Shown: piece after piece, positions 22,195-33,200 of the stretch
How positions within the stretch are numbered: position 1 is the stretch's first letter
How the letters are laid out: every line of letters starts with the position of its first letter
Source of the DNA: Amaranthus tricolor
Taxonomy: Eukaryota > Streptophyta > Magnoliopsida > Caryophyllales > Amaranthaceae
DNA length: 64,000 nt
Assembly (NCBI RefSeq): GCF_026212465.1
Contig: NC_080049.1
Span: 6,875,792 to 6,939,791 of the forward strand
Direction of reading: 5' to 3'
Notes under the pieces: generated by a model
Told to the model about the DNA's origin: nothing
The model's database searches: none
What the model saw: only the letters and a program-made list of their open reading frames with translations
Position numbers and translations under genes: made by a program

Positions 22195-22405
22195 CAAAAA
22201 TTAATAAATTTTATGAAGACTTTGTGCGGTCAAACATGTTGAGGCCCCTAAAATTTAATATTGAGGTAGTGAGGCCCCTAAAATTTGATACAATTAGATT
22301 AGAAATTATATCCTTAAACACCTAACACATATTAAGTAATTTAATATTGAGACCCTTAAAATTTCAGACCCTGTGCGGTCGAACATGTTAAACATGCTCA
22401 GAACG
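22195..22405 (-). repeat. Dispersed repeat, copy 2
   Basis: Inverted homologue of 17520-17690. It contains an internal direct repeat of GAGGCCCCTAAAATTT (about 22232 and 22271) and ends CGAACATGTTAAACATGCTC. Confidence 0.5.
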
Positions 22406-23044
22406 ACATCAAATTTCACACAACATTTAGATACTATTACCGCTGTTTCAAATATTAGTAAGACAATGCAAGAATAATGGGACGCAAGACGCATATACCA
22501 CTAGGTAAGTAGCAATTATAATAATCTTAAAGCCTCTAGCGTCATTTTACAATAAAGTGTCGACACCAAGATGCAGGCTAGAAAATTTAATTTAATTAGA
22601 CTTCAATCAATATTATAGTTTATAACCTGAGTTATTTAATTGAAACTCCTACTGATATTGAAAACATATTAGTGACAAATATCACAGTCAAATTGATTTT
22701 ATACAAATAGAAATATTTGATTCATTTATACTAATATTTTGAATTCCCCATTCTATTATTTACTTGTAATACACTAAGCTAGCACAACTGAGTGAACTTG
22801 TGCTGTTGTGCTACTATCTAGAGCCGCCATAAAGTACAGCTAATCTAGTTTTAGTTTTAACCAAAAGAAGTAAAGAAAGTACAAAATATACAAATCATAA
22901 AAAAAGGTTCATGATGAATTGTGGTATAGATCAAGAATTTCCTGTACAGAATCTAAATAAATTAATTTCATCAAATACCATAAAAATAAGATTAATTAAT
23001 AGAATAAAAAAAACCCAAAAAAAATTTATTTGATTAATATAATA
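22406..23044. other. 3' flank of the zinc-finger gene
   Basis: AT-rich with no ORF. It presumably holds the 3' UTR and polyadenylation region of the gene at 23045. Confidence 0.4.
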
Positions 23045-23743
23045 TCATAATTTCAAGGTCAGATCAGGACAACAATTATTATTGTCAAGTGAATAATGAT
23101 CATTATTATTATTAGAAATAATGATAGATGAACTTTCAGCTTCATCATCTAACTGCCTAAAACTTCCGGGCCAAAACGGCACCGCATTATAGACAGGAAC
23201 ACCCCCTAGTAAATACCCATTTTGCCCTTCGAATTTTGCAGCTGGAGCAGCACCATTAACTATACCATGTTCATGATCAAACAGATGTTGATGATGATGA
23301 TGTAAATCGGACGGCTGAAGATGAGGATGATGCATCATCATCATCATAGATCCATGATGTGCTTGAATATCAATGGACGGTCTAGATGAAATTGGAAATG
23401 AAGGTACAGGAGAAGACCCATGAAGTGGAAGTGATGCTAAACTTACATGTCTGTCAGCTAAAGCACCAATTCTCATAGCTCTTTTAGCAATAGTTCTTTC
23501 TCTTTTATGAGCATTTTGATGACCACCAAGTGCCTGTGAGCTAAAGAATTTTCTCCTACAGTAATTGCAAGAGAATACTCTATTATTACTAGGTGGTGAT
23601 ATTTCATCCCCTGTAACTTTATCATCACTTTCATCACCAACATCTTGAGTTAAATCCTTGTTTGGATCAAAACAAAGATTTAAGTCAAGAGAAAATGGAA
23701 AGTGGGTGTAATTTTGTTCCTCTCCTTCATGTGAGTGTGCCAT
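23045..23743 (-). CDS. Single C2H2 zinc-finger EAR repressor, ZFP4-like
   Basis: Intronless, 232 aa from ATG 23743 (MAHSHEGEEQ); a longer upstream frame lacks an ATG. One zinc finger, FSCNYCRRKFFSSQALGGHQ, carries the plant-specific QALGGH helix and is followed by NAHKRERTIAKRAMR. EAR repression motifs lie at both ends: SLDLNL near residue 20 and DLTLKL at the C-terminus. The rest is His-, Met- and Asn-rich low complexity. The finger and flanking text match the Arabidopsis ZFP1/3/4/7 group. These are nuclear DNA-binding factors that recruit TOPLESS-type corepressors and act in development and ABA or light responses. I cannot assign the exact orthologue. Confidence 0.93.
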   Translation of the reverse strand: MAHSHEGEEQNYTHFPFSLDLNLCFDPNKDLTQDVGDESDDKVTGDEISPPSNNRVFSCNYCRRKFFSSQALGGHQNAHKRERTIAKRAMRIGALADRHVSLASLPLHGSSPVPSFPISSRPSIDIQAHHGSMMMMMHHPHLQPSDLHHHHQHLFDHEHGIVNGAAPAAKFEGQNGYLLGGVPVYNAVPFWPGSFRQLDDEAESSSIIISNNNNDHYSLDNNNCCPDLTLKL

Positions 23744-23847
23744 GTTTGGGGAATCCAAACAAGGAATGAATAGTAGAGAATAGAAGTAAGAAGTGAGAGT
23801 ATTGGGATTAGGAAATGGTGGGGGTGAGTTGTCTGATGTATGAGTTA

Positions 23848-23882
23848 GAGGATTGAGGATTGAGGATTGAGGATTGAGGAGT
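23848..23882. repeat. 7-bp tandem repeat in the zinc-finger 5' leader
   Basis: Four to five copies of GGATTGA lie about 110-140 bp upstream of the ATG of the zinc-finger gene, in its probable leader. Confidence 0.8.
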
Positions 23883-23899
23883 AGGAGAAAGATTAAATT

Positions 23900-26131
23900 C
23901 AAAACTAATCAGGAAGACAAAGAGGAAGACAGACAGGAAAGTAGTGGGGTTCTTTCATTTTTATTGCCACTTATGGAGAAGATAAGAAGGGAATAAAGCA
24001 TAATAATACTTGTGGTTTTCGGGATCACCAATTTTCCATTATCTTTTTACTGTTTCTTTATTTATTTATTTTTTTTTACTATGCTTTAGCTTTGTCGTTC
24101 CTCTTTGTTTTTCATTATTTTAAATTTTGAATTTTGAGTTTTACTCTTATTTTACATCATTTTTATATATAAAAGTTAATTTACTTTTTTTAATCTTATT
24201 CATATGTACTAAATCTATTATATTTTACCCATAAAATTTAGTTTTTTTTCTTTATTTATTACCTAATGTTAATCCTTTTCTTAAAAACGAACGTATGAAT
24301 AAGCTTTATCATTTACTAGTGTTTACGAGAATTGTACTTTTAGGATTTTAATTCAAGTTAAATGTGAAAATGGTTTAGATCACATGTGACATGACACAAC
24401 TTGAGTACACTATTTTAGGTAGGCAAGTTATAGATAATTCTACACAATAACAAAAAGGTTTAGTGAAATGTTAATTGTATTGCTTCATTTTTATTTTTTC
24501 ACATAAAACGTAGCACATTTCATTAAAAACATCATATTCAATGTTAAGTTTTTTGATTTGTTTTTGTTTTGTGTTCTAAAATACATATAAAAAAATTTAA
24601 AAAAAAATCTTACATCAGCCACCCAAAGCCTTACTTTTGTTTTTTAAGTAAAAAGAAAAATTTTTAAATCAAAAATCAAACCCTTTGTCAATTTTATTTA
24701 TAATTCAAGTAACATTTACTTATAAAAACTCTACTTTTGGGTGGTTCTTTTATAAAAATTTCACCTATTAATTATTTTTAAATAATCCAATCTTTGCCCT
24801 TGATTTTCTTTTAGAGGACTTCATGTCTCCTTTACCTATTGGAGCTAATTTTTCAAAATAAAAAATATTATGCATGTCACGTGTCTTGTTATAATTCTTT
24901 ATGTTATTTTAACTACAAAATCTTGGGAAAAACAAGAAAATCAATGAACCCTACCCCCCTTCCTCTTCCCCTAACCTAGACCTTTAAACTCCTTTATTAG
25001 GCACCAACACACTTAAACCTAAACCCCCCTTTCATCTCCAGGCGTAGATATGCCCAAACCCTCACTCCCACTCGAAAGACACCAATAAATAACCACCCCT
25101 ACAGCGGGACGCACAACCACCCTATCTAAGAACCCTCAAACTTCCCGTTCCCTACTGCCACCAGTAAACCAACTTGAAACCCTTACCAACCCCACATTCG
25201 AAGTGACTAAATATTATGAATGGAGGATGATAATGAATAGGTGGTGGCTTCGCCATTTCTATAACTAGTGGTAGTGAAACTTAACGCTTTTAAGGAAGGC
25301 ATATTTTTAGGGCGGGGAATTTATGGGGCGTTGTGTTCAGGGGAAGGGAGGCAATGTTTTGAGGTGTCACTGACAAGGGAGAGGATAAGGGAGAAGACTA
25401 ACGCTAAGCGGGGGGGGGGGGGGGGGGGGGGGTGTGGTGGTGGTCTATGGGTGAGTTTTACTTAAGGAATAGATGATGTTGACCACTTTGGTTGAATCCT
25501 TCATTTTTATCTTCGATGTGTTATGTGAGATATCATATACCGTATCAGAGAAAGAGAAAAAGATGGATAAGTCACTTTATAAACTTGAGGATTAGCTCGT
25601 ATTAGTACCACCAATTGATATAAAAGTGGACCTTACATGGACTTAATGCACACCAAAACAGTAAGCACCTAACCTTATAAAAAGGAGTGTGAGTTAGAGA
25701 GCGTAATTGAGTGAAGTGGAGAGTAAAGAGTGTAGACTTGTGAATAGAAGATTAAAAAAGAGTTTACACTTACAATATTGTAGACAAAGTTTATTTTAGA
25801 CTTGCACTTTGTTTTAGTAGTAAATCTCTCTTGGCAATATAAGTGGATTACCTTTTTTCTTTCTTGTTTGGATTCTCCAAACCCATTTATTAAATTCTAT
25901 CAAGGTCATGAACAACATTGTTTCACCATGGTTTCGCTTTAGACGGTTAAATTCTATCAAGGTCATGAACAACATTATTAAATTCTAGTTACAAATCTAT
26001 ATGAACATATAACAATGGTGAATAAAATGGGGTTTTAGACGGTTGAACATTGCAAAACATAATTATAATAAGGGATAGGTCGCCCAAAATGAAGAAGGGT
26101 AGGGAAATTAATAGTGACCTGATTGTTGAGA
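23900..26131. other. Intergenic region
   Basis: No gene recognised. It includes a C-rich patch (24950-25200), the G run at 25410, and a TATA-like CTTATAAAAAGGAG near 25675 followed by a purine-rich leader that could be an old LTR. A direct repeat of about 30 bp, TTAAATTCTATCAAGGTCAT plus ten bases, occurs at about 25890 and 25947. Confidence 0.5.
25410..25432 (+). repeat. Homopolymer of 23 G
   Basis: An uninterrupted G run followed by TGTGGTGGTGG. It could form a G-quadruplex, or its length could be an assembly or sequencing artefact. Confidence 0.9.
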
Positions 26132-26345
26132 TGAAGTGTAACACCCCGATATTTTCCCGATATATTAAATGATTTGCTAGTAATATTATTATTATTTTTT
26201 TTCATTCTTTTTAGAAAAATATATATTTCTTTTTATTATTTATTTTGTTAGTAGATTAAATCATGAGACTTCAACTTTTAAGGCAATTAAAATCATTTTA
26301 AGTCCAAATCTTTTCCTAATCTATCTTTAATTTCAAAAAAAAAAA

Positions 26346-26355
26346 TATATAAAAA
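26346..26355 (+). promoter_or_regulatory. LTR TATA box
   Basis: TATATAAAAA about 210 bp into the LTR, preceded by an A tract. It is the likely U3 promoter of the element and is duplicated in the 3' LTR. Confidence 0.55.
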
Positions 26356-26626
26356 TGGGAATGTGTATGGGTGGCCGGCCATAGGGTGAATATTGGGAAG
26401 ATTGTAACTTCCATTTTGGCTATTGAATGGTTAAGGAAATTATGATCAATAAAATCTCATAATTCCTTAATCAATTCCTTTCCTTATTCCTTTCCTTACT
26501 CCTTTGTCATTTCAAATTCATTTGCAAGTAAAGAAAGCACTCTCAAACTCCCTCATTTCTCACGCCTAAACCCTCCTTGATTCATCAATTTGGTTCATAA
26601 AATTTTGGTGTTGTTCTTGAACAATT

Positions 26627-26632
26627 GTAAGT
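26627..26632 (+). promoter_or_regulatory. Candidate splice donor in the LTR
   Basis: GTAAGT in AACAATTGTAAGTAAATC, 490 bp from the LTR start and downstream of the TATA. The equivalent hexamer sits 511 bp into the solo LTR (12181) and 461 bp into the minus-strand LTR (61607-61602). It could splice the leader to the acceptors at 28878 or 30245. Confidence 0.5.
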
Positions 26633-26834
26633 AAATCTTAATTTAGTTTTATTTTTAAGTTTTAATTTAAATTTCTATGTTTTTATGTGTGTTATTTTAT
26701 AGTTTATGATTTTGTTCATGAATTGAAATTTATGTGTGGAAGTATGATGTTTTTCTATCCAAATTAAAGTATGGTTTTAGGGTTTTAGATATGTTCACAT
26801 GTGTGTGAAGCATTGTTTGATGAATGATTGAAAA

Positions 26835-26947
<113 letters not shown>

Positions 26948-28616
26948 AAAAAAAAATGATTGCTCATATAAAAAAAAAATGTGTATGTGGTGATGGAAAT
27001 TTATTTTTTTTTTATTTTATTGACTAATAAAAGAGAATTATAATGTTGGTAAAAAAAAAAAAATGCATGTATATATATGTGATGTGTTTGTGTGTGTACA
27101 TTGGAGTAAAAAGAATTATTTTTGAGAAAAATATAAATAATTAATTAAAATTTATTTTTTGGATGTGATCATGGAAATTATGTAAATTTTATTTTTTAGA
27201 TTTATCAGGGAATAAAGCATTGAAATTTATATTTTTGTGATAAAAAAAAAATGAAATCCCGTAGGTTTTGAAAATAGTGGAAAAATTGTGTTTTTGGAGC
27301 ATTTTTGACTTTGAAATTAAGTTAAAAATACTTATACTATGTTATAAATTATGAAAATTGGTACTCGGGGGTTTTGACGCCTTCCGGACGCAACGGTGAA
27401 GTCGGATTTTCAGTTTGACAGTTTTAAGATGAGTTTCTGGACAGATTGTATAGGCTGTCCGGTTTTGTGTATATACCATGTCATAGTATGTGATGGATGT
27501 TCATGTTGTGTGTAGTATTCTAGGTATGGATGTGATTGTATATGTGTGTTATGGATGATTTGAGGAAAATGTGTATGTGTGCTTATTTCCCGAATACGAT
27601 TGAACCTTGTAGGAAGTCGATTCGTGACCGGGAATTGATTAAGACGCTTGCGAGTTGGTTATCTTGCTTAAGGTATGTACACGCAGCGTGGTTCGCATTA
27701 GTCCGATGTATCATATAATAATGGTATACAAAAGAAAAGCATGGATATATAGTACGGATAATGTCATCTTTCGAATCAATAATTTGTTTATACATTGTTT
27801 TGATAAGCAGAGGTAGTATGACCTCACTAACTTTAAAGTGGACGTAGTATGACGTCAATTGGTGGAAAAGAATTACTCGCGGTATATGAGGGCATTATGA
27901 GCCACCGCGGGGGTATGCATACTTAACCATAGGCACCGAAGTAAGGCGAGTGTCTATGGTAGAGGCTTGCTTAGGGGTTAGCTCCCCCTAATGTATTGTC
28001 TCACTTATGGAGTTTGGAGTGTACCGGCAGTATGGCTGGATAGTACAGCAGTATGGCTGACTAACTTTTACATGAAAATAAATATTCTTAATAAGCATGA
28101 TCGAAGCGTACAGTTCTGTGAATTGTCAGCTAATTAATTAAAACTTTCTCTTGTGTTATTATTTATTTGGTATGCGACGTTTGCTGACGTGTACTTTTGG
28201 TCTTAACGACCCTGCGATGATGTTGTTTCCTATCTGGGCAATGACTAGCAGTAAGTTAAGTTGCAGGTCTGGGGAGTGAGGATTGTCCCTTGAAGAAATA
28301 AATTATTAGGGTAGAGAAGTCTTAATAAGAACTTCAAAATTTAGTTTAAAGAACATTTGGTTTTTATGAGGCGACTTTCGTTCTCAAGTTGTAATAAGTA
28401 GATTTAACTTTTCGTTCTTATCCGCTGCTAAGAATTTCTTATTATCTAGTAGTTCTTAATAACGCTAATAGAACTCGATCCGCACGTTTTCCTTAACTTC
28501 AAAACCGTTTTTAACTGTTTTTTAACATCCCGGTTTGACTCGGATTATAGTTGTCTCGTTTTTAAAAGGTCATTTTCTCTTTTCGTACGACCCGAGTTAT
28601 TCTGAGATGTTACAAC

Positions 28617-28628
28617 TGGTATCAGAGC
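28617..28628 (+). promoter_or_regulatory. Gypsy primer-binding site
   Basis: TGGTATCAGAGC, complementary to the 3' end of initiator Met-tRNA, begins two bases after the 5' LTR. Confidence 0.93.
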
Positions 28629-28860
28629 GGGAGTTTTATTTAGTGTTATTTATCTGTACTGATAGACTAACGTAGAAAAAAAAAATTGACGAGAGTAAAA
28701 AGGGGTAGACATTAAGGGGATATGATGTGTTGTGCTTGGTGTCTTTAAGTATGATGTCATGGATAACTTTGATGTGTGCATGATAGGATTTCTGTGTTTA
28801 TATCTCTGATGCTCTGAATTATCTATCTTTGTCTTATCTCAGAAATTAATTGTCTTGTTT

Positions 28861-28878
28861 TCTTTCTTTGTGAGTCAG
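28861..28878 (+). promoter_or_regulatory. Candidate splice acceptor before the acidic ORF
   Basis: Pyrimidine-rich TCTTTCTTTGTGAGTCAG ends 24 bp before ATG 28903. The decayed family at 59258 has TTTGTTTGTAACCAG five bases before the homologous ATG. Confidence 0.45.
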
Positions 28879-28902
28879 GAAGTTCGATTATTACTTTCTT
28901 TC

Positions 28903-29814
28903 ATGGATAAAGGAAAAAGACCGGCCGATGAGGGAATTAATACCCGAGAGGAACCCTGGAGAGCTTTAGTTAATGCCCCAGCCTGGGCAGAAATAGAGGC
29001 TCTGGGAATTTGGGATAGAAAAGAGGGGGAAAATGATTTGGATTACACCCGACGAATGGAAATGATCTACAAAAGGTCCAAATTAGTGTATGAAAGAATA
29101 ATGGAAGAGGAGATGATTGCACTGAAAGAGAGGAGTGACCAGTTTCACCTAGAGATTGACAGAAGGGTAAGAGCAGTGCAAACTGAGGGTCGGGTCGGAG
29201 TACTTGACGTTCCAGAACCTAGTGGGGCAAGGAGAGATAATAATGAGGAGGATGTTCCCGTAGTAGACCCAAACTTAGTGCCATTTATAATCTTCGATGA
29301 GTTGGATTTCGAGAGGGATCCAGAAGAGGATCCGGAGGAGGTCCCCGATGAGGACCCAGAAGAGGAATTTGAGGAGGATTTCGAAGGAAATTCTGATGAG
29401 GAGCAGGGAGAATTCATGGAGGAGGATTCTTTAGGAGTGGTAGAAGATCCTGATGAGGATAACTTAGGGGATGGATATAATGCTGATGAGGAGGGGGAAC
29501 TAGCTGATAGAGATGGAATGTTGAGTGATGATGATAGCGGGGTAATTATTTTAGGGGGTTGGCCGGTGAGGCGAGAGGATCTTATGAGCGAGGAAGAGAG
29601 TGAAATCATGATGTGGGAGGAGGAACCACCCGAGCCAATAATTGTAGAGCTTTCTGATTCCGTAGCGCGACTTACTGTGAGTGATTCCTTATCTGTAGGA
29701 ACCCCATCTGATTCCGATAGCGCGTCTAGCGATGACTCTGGTGATGCTGATTTTGACCCTGATCAATACATGGAGGATCGGGACCGCATGGATGCGTCAC
29801 CTTTATTTGCCTGA
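28903..29814 (+). CDS. Extra acidic ORF of the gypsy element (ORF1)
   Basis: 303 aa from MDKGKRPADEG. Residues 30-105 are charged and helical, likely coiled coil (WDRKEGENDLDYTRRMEMIY). Residues 130-260 are dominated by Glu/Asp (EEDPEEVPDEDPEEEFEED). The end is Ser/Asp-rich, finishing DADFDPDQYMEDRDRMD. It has no zinc knuckle, protease or known gag motif. A homologue with the same start (MDKGK) and the same tail (DFNPTVYDERSYTRD) sits at the same place in the minus-strand element at 58384-59258, so it is a conserved gene and not a chance frame. It is in the same frame as gag-pol but separated by a stop and 444 bp. Function unknown; a chromatin or RNA role is only a guess. Confidence 0.8.
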   Translation: MDKGKRPADEGINTREEPWRALVNAPAWAEIEALGIWDRKEGENDLDYTRRMEMIYKRSKLVYERIMEEEMIALKERSDQFHLEIDRRVRAVQTEGRVGVLDVPEPSGARRDNNEEDVPVVDPNLVPFIIFDELDFERDPEEDPEEVPDEDPEEEFEEDFEGNSDEEQGEFMEEDSLGVVEDPDEDNLGDGYNADEEGELADRDGMLSDDDSGVIILGGWPVRREDLMSEEESEIMMWEEEPPEPIIVELSDSVARLTVSDSLSVGTPSDSDSASSDDSGDADFDPDQYMEDRDRMDASPLFA

Positions 29815-30258
29815 TTGTTTTTTTTTTTTTTTTTTACTTTATTTGATTATGCATGTGTTAGAGTTCGTATGTCTAGTTCCTTAGTAGAATAAATTGCGAA
29901 CAATTTTGTTGGTTAAATGATTTGGTTGTTTATCTCGGACTTTTGTAGTTTTGAACAATGACTATGTGGGAATTTATACCCAAGTATTCTTTCTAGATTG
30001 GAAGTATATGGTATATTTGTTTTGAATTTGAATTTTGTTTTTAAAAATATAAACATTAGTAAGTAGGATCGATTCAGTGTTGTATTTATGGAAAAATGAA
30101 TAAATCTGATTATAGACTCATTGTTCAACCTTTTTACCTTTAGGGCTACTACCTTGTATATTTTAGAGCAATAACAGAATGAGTTTTTCCTTAAACCTCA
30201 AACGCTATAGAAATGTATTTACATACCTTGTTTAACCTAATGCAGTATACCTGCCATC
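29815..30258 (+). other. Gap between acidic ORF and gag-pol, intron-like
   Basis: T-rich non-coding sequence ending TTGTTTAACCTAATGCAG at 30245, a good splice acceptor, 13 bp before the gag-pol ATG. The decayed family has TTTCATTTGCAG three bases before its gag ATG. Confidence 0.5.
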
Positions 30259-33200
30259 ATGCCACCCTTTTTGAAAAGGTCCGTGCCAAGAGGAAACTCT
30301 GATCGCGTGCTTCGAAACCTAGTTAAGGCCCTAGCTGGTGCAAGGAATCCGAGACCGAAATCCTTGGAGGAAAAGGCGTCGTCAATTAGTAAGAGAATAG
30401 CCCAGAGTAAACCCTCGACTTATAGTGGAAAAGGTGAACCTTCTATGTTGGAAAACTGGCTGAGAGAATTTGACAAGCTTTTTAGTGTGGTGAGATGTCC
30501 TGCTGAGCTCATGGTTGACCAAGCCGCGTTTTTCCTAGTGGAAGACGCTGACTATTGGTGGACACATAGTAAGATGAGGTTGATATCAGAAAACGACGGT
30601 GACTTAAGCTGGGAAGGATTTAAGGGGGCGTTAAGGGACCAATTTTATCCGCCTCATGTTAGGAAGGACAAATCAAATGAGTTTGCTAGGTTCGAAATGG
30701 GAAACCTAACGGTAGATGAATATTATCAGAAATTTATGGAATACTTGAAGTTTTGCCCTGACGATGTCCCAACTGAGGGAAAGAAAATACAGCGTTTTGA
30801 GTTAGGTCTATCGTATGAGATCCAAAAACACATTGAGACTGATAGATATGATACGTTAGACCAGCTATATAAAAGAGTTGCGCAGATTGGGAATGTTATC
30901 AGGAAGGAAAAAGAGAAGTTGGGCCATAGCGGAGAAAAGAGAAAAGAACCCGTGTTTCAGAATGATACGAATGCGAGTAATCAAGTCCAAAATCAATTTA
31001 AGAAGCACAAACCGTTTGGAGGCTTTCAGGAGAAAGGTTTCCATTCTGGTCAAAACAGCAAGAATGGGGGAAATTCGAGAATAGAGGCTAGAATGCAGAA
31101 GCCTTTGTATGATCGTAATGGGAAGGAAAGAATCTTCAACTGTAGGAGATGCCAAAAGAATCACCCAGGAAGGGACTGCCGGGGGGCGTTAGTGGACTGT
31201 TCTTACTGTGGTAAGCCGGGCCATAGAATGTATGAGTGTTATACTCGCATAGGACAACAAGAGTTGCAAGGGGGAAATCATAGAGGTTTCCAACAGCAAA
31301 GACTCACTAACGGACGAAGTAGTAATGAAGCTGGAAGGGGGAATCACAATGGTGGAAGTTTTGGCCGAAACTTGGGAGGTGCCTCAAACCCTAGGTTTCT
31401 GGGAAATAACTCCGGTGTTCAGCAACGACCGGGAAATGCTAGAAACGAGAATTTCTTTTCAAGCCAACGTGGTAATCAAGGAGGTGTTACTACTTCTACC
31501 CAGAACGACGGCAGGCTTTCGGCAGTTAACTCGAGGGAGGCAGCGCAAGCGTCGGATGTGGTCATAGGTACGTTCTGTATTAATACAAAATCCGTTAAAG
31601 TACTGTTTGATTCTGGTGCATCGTACTCGTTTGTTTCAAAGTCTAGAGTTAAAGATTTAGAATTGGAGAACCCCGAGAAAACATCTTTTTCAGTCTCTAC
31701 TCCTTCTGGGGAGACTTTTCAATGTAATACGTTGTTCCGTGAAGTGCCGGTTAAGATAGGGAAAGTGAAATTTCCAAGTAATTTATTTTCTCTAGTAATG
31801 GATGATTTAAATGTAATACTTGGGATGGATTGGCTAAGTAGATACAAAGCGATAATAGATTGTGAAGAACAGTCAGTGACCTTAAGTGGACCTAGGGGGG
31901 AGAAGGTTAAGTATAGGAGTCTTCCTAAGGGACCGAGGATAAAGATCGTATCATCATTAAAGGTCAAGAAGTTAATCAAGCAAGGGCAACCGTGGTTTCT
32001 GTGTAGTATAAGTAAAGTAGGGGAGCGGGAGTTGCAGCTTGGGAACATTCCAGTGGTCTGTGATTTTAGAGATGTTTTTCCAGAAGAACTTCCTGGTATG
32101 CCGCCAAGAAGGGACGTGGACTTCTCGATTGATTTAATCCCTGGGACAGGGCCAATTTCAAAAGCTCCTTACCGAATTGCCCCAAAGGAGATGGAAGAAT
32201 TGAAAGTCCAATTAGAAGAGTTGTTAGAGAAGGGTTATATAAGACCTAGTGTGTCGCCTTGGGGAGCCCCAGTGTTGTTTGTAAGGAAAAAGGACGGAAC
32301 GATGCGTCTCTGTATTGATTACAGAGAACTTAATAAGGTCACTGTTAAGAATAAGTACCCGTTACCACGGATCGATGATCTTTTTGATCAGTTGCAAGGG
32401 GCAGGAGTCTTTTCCAAGATTGATCTGCGGTCAGGGTACCATCAGTTACGTATCAAGGAGGAGGATATTAGTAAATCAGCTTTTAGAACCAGATACGGAC
32501 ACTTCGAGTTTACCGTGATGCCTTTTGGGTTGACCAACGCACCTGCAGCATTTATGGGGTTGATGAATCGGGTTTTTAACGCGTACCTCGATAAGTGTGT
32601 GGTGGTGTTCATTGATGATATTTTGGTATATTCCAAGAACCAAGAAGAACATCGAGAGCATTTAAGGATAGTCTTGCAGATTCTGCGAGAGAATCAGTTG
32701 TATGCTAAGTTTTCGAAGTGTGAATTTTGGTTAGAGCAAGTGGCTTTTCTGGGTCACATTGTTTCTAAGGAAGGAATTTCCGTTGATCCAGCAAAAGTAG
32801 CAGCTGTTCGGGATTGGTCTACACCTCGGAATGTTACAGATATCCGGAGTTTCTTGGGATTAGCAGGATACTATCGTCGTTTTGTGAAGGACTTTTCTCG
32901 CATTGCTCGTCCACTGACAGCCTTGATGAAGAAAGAAAAGAAGTTCGAATGGACTGAGGAGTGTGAGAAGGCATTTCAGTTGTTGAAGGAGAAGTTAACT
33001 ACAGCCCCTGTGTTGACCTTATCTGATCCATCCTTGGAATACTCTGTCTACAGTGACGCTTCTAAACATGGATTAGGTTGTGTTTTAATGCAAGATAGAA
33101 AGGTGGTGGCGTATGCTTCACGTCAACTAAGGACTCATGAGGTGAATTATCCAACACATGACTTGGAGTTAGCTGCTGTGGTTTTCGCATTGAAAATCTG

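Noticed and set aside
27536..27858. Open frames of 60 and 91 codons repeated at 36566-36888
   Set aside because: They are inside both LTRs, overlap on opposite strands, and do not persist in the other LTR families.
29145..29609. 154-codon Ser-rich frame on the minus strand
   Set aside because: Mirror of the GAG/GAT-rich acidic ORF1; the plus-strand frame is conserved in a second element and this one is not.
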